Of a stretch of 64,000 bases of DNA, positions 62,629 through 64,000 are shown one piece after another. The DNA is from Lepturacanthus savala. Lineage: Eukaryota; Chordata; Actinopteri; Scombriformes; Trichiuridae. A program made the translations under genes and the position numbers. Location of the stretch: the NCBI GenBank assembly GCA_030544235.1, contig CM060474.1, positions 1,702,001 to 1,766,000 of the forward strand. The letters are read 5' to 3'. Each line of letters opens with the position of its first letter. The stretch's first letter is position 1. The notes beneath the pieces are model-generated. The model made no database searches and was not told the DNA's origin. It worked only from the letters and a program-made list of their open reading frames with translations.

Positions 62629-64000
62629 CTGAACAAACAAAGTCTCCCGTCAGTCATTGACAGAACAATGAGCCCCCTTCGCTGGAGGCCAAACTAATTC
62701 TTCTTTGGTACTGAAATGATTAGAGTATGGGGAGTGATTAAATATGGAGTCTCCATGTATTGTAAATGTAATTGATCTCACCAAAACATAAAAAGCCACA
62801 GGAAATTATCTAGAGTGTCTTTGCACAACATGTTTCAAGCTGTCTTAATGTTTCTCCCGAAGGTGAGAATTGTTCATTTTGCCTGCACGATACATACAAG
62901 GTGTAATCTGTCAGTTTTTTCATCATCATTGTTTCTGTGTGTGTGAACATGGCTCTGGTGATGTGTAAGCATCCCCTCTCATTAGAGAGGCATGAAGCCG
63001 ACGCTTGGATCATGGGGCCAGGTCGCTTCGTCTCATTAAGGCATTTTAATAAACAGAGATTCTGATACGTTTGGAGTGAGTCCAAAATAAACTGAGAAAA
63101 ACTATGTTTAGCAGCAAAATGAGTGTTGAATGTGACACAAGCGGCGGTGTAACAAAGAACCATCAAGACCAGAAGTGGAACAAAGGAGACAGAATAGAAT
63201 GTAATGTCCACTGTCATGAAGGGGAAGAAATTTGACCATGAGGTTTCTGTTATTGTGCTGGATCTGCTGTTTGAAGAGGGTGGGAGAGTGAGAAAGCTGC
63301 AGGTCAGAGGAAAACCCTAATCGATCAATTAGTTGCTTGGTTCATAAAATGATGTGAAATTTCACCATTCAATGCCTTTTTTTGTCAAGACCAGCAGCCC
63401 ACAACCCAGCAGGAAATTATCAGATTTGAGAAGCTGGAACCAGAAAATTTTGACATTTTCTTATTTAAAATGACTCAAATTGATTAATATTCAAAATAGT
63501 TGTCAATTAATGTAAAAGAAACTAATCAGTTTATTGACAAATCATTGCAGTTGTACCGCGAAGCAGATTATACAGAGAGCAATAACCCGGAGGCCCGGAG
63601 AAAAATAAATACAGAAAATAAATACAAGTGAAGAAAAGGCAGCAGTGGTGTGATGAAAAAGGGGCTTTTAAAGATAATGAGACTTTCAGCAAGGAGCCTC
63701 TCATGGATATCAACTTCAGAACATTGCTGGAGGAGACTCCGTCTGGGAAAAACTCATAACTGGAACAGCTGAGTAGTCCGATGAGACTCCTGCAACGTCA
63801 CAGTATGGCCTCAAGAAACTTTATTAATTCCACTGGAACTTAAATAAATGGACAGTCAGGAACTGGGACATCAGAACAAGTTGTTCTCAACCACCTACGA
63901 CTGGATAAAATTTCATTAAATAAAACATTTACCAGGAGGAGGCTCCATAAAAATTAATGGTTATGTATATGTAGGTGATAATAGAAAAAAGCATGTCAAT
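62629..64000 (-). other. intron or upstream part of sfmbt2; no exon recognised
   Basis: The exon at 62628 opens in mid-codon, so this is intronic. It contains a single-copy-looking block at about 62870-63170, rich in homeodomain-type cores such as CATTAAGGCATTTTAATAA, and a copy of the AT-rich dispersed repeat at about 63314-63552. I found no start-codon exon. The 135-codon open frame at 62810-63217 has no recognisable protein character. Confidence 0.5.
63314..63552. repeat. family B copy
   Basis: CCCTAATCGATCAATTAGTT, then AAGACCAGCAGCCCACAACC, GAGAAGCTGGAACCAGAAAA, ending AATCATTGCAG. Intronic or upstream of the visible exons. Confidence 0.75.

Noticed and set aside
62810..63217. 135-codon minus-strand open frame upstream of the visible exons
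   Set aside because: Considered as a 5' coding exon of sfmbt2. It does not resemble the SFMBT2 N-terminus, and no donor joins it in phase to 62628.

Overview
This is a vertebrate nuclear window, most likely from a teleost fish. The signs are introns with GT-AG boundaries, very long (AC)n, (TA)n and (GA)n microsatellites, hAT-type elements with 8-bp target duplications, a CR1/L2-like LINE fossil, and many copies of short AT-rich dispersed repeats. Nothing prokaryotic is present.

The only protein-coding gene I can support is on the minus strand. It is an SFMBT2 orthologue (Scm-like with four MBT domains protein 2), a Polycomb-group chromatin repressor. I placed 18 constitutive coding exons between 62628 and 23874. 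They join without a frame break into 860 codons plus a TGA stop: MBT1 to MBT4, a SLED domain, a basic nuclear-localisation stretch, an acidic serine-rich linker and a C-terminal SAM domain. The first exons (start codon and roughly 35-40 residues) were not found and probably lie beyond position 64000.

Layout. 1-23873 is downstream of the stop codon: the 3' UTR, then intergenic DNA dominated by repeats (hAT end, a degenerate 0.7-kb minisatellite, two long AC tracts, a perfect 197-bp inverted duplication around a TA tract, a LINE fossil, and copies of two dispersed families). 23874-37742 holds the compact 3' two thirds of the gene (14 exons). 37743-40329 is an intron carrying an almost intact 1.5-kb non-autonomous hAT element. 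40330-41419 holds two MBT2 exons. 41420-54302 is a 12.9-kb intron containing a candidate 21-nt in-frame microexon (51868-51888) and stretches that look like conserved noncoding DNA (about 45.6-46.35 kb). 54303-54543 is the MBT1 exon, preceded in the transcript by a perfect 50-bp hairpin. 54544-62533 is an 8-kb intron with a second hAT element and an imperfect foldback. 62534-62628 is the most upstream exon seen.

I see no evidence for a new multi-gene system. The observations most worth checking are the microexon, the perfect hairpin beside the MBT1 exon, the perfect inverted duplication at 5.5-6.0 kb, and the putative conserved noncoding blocks.
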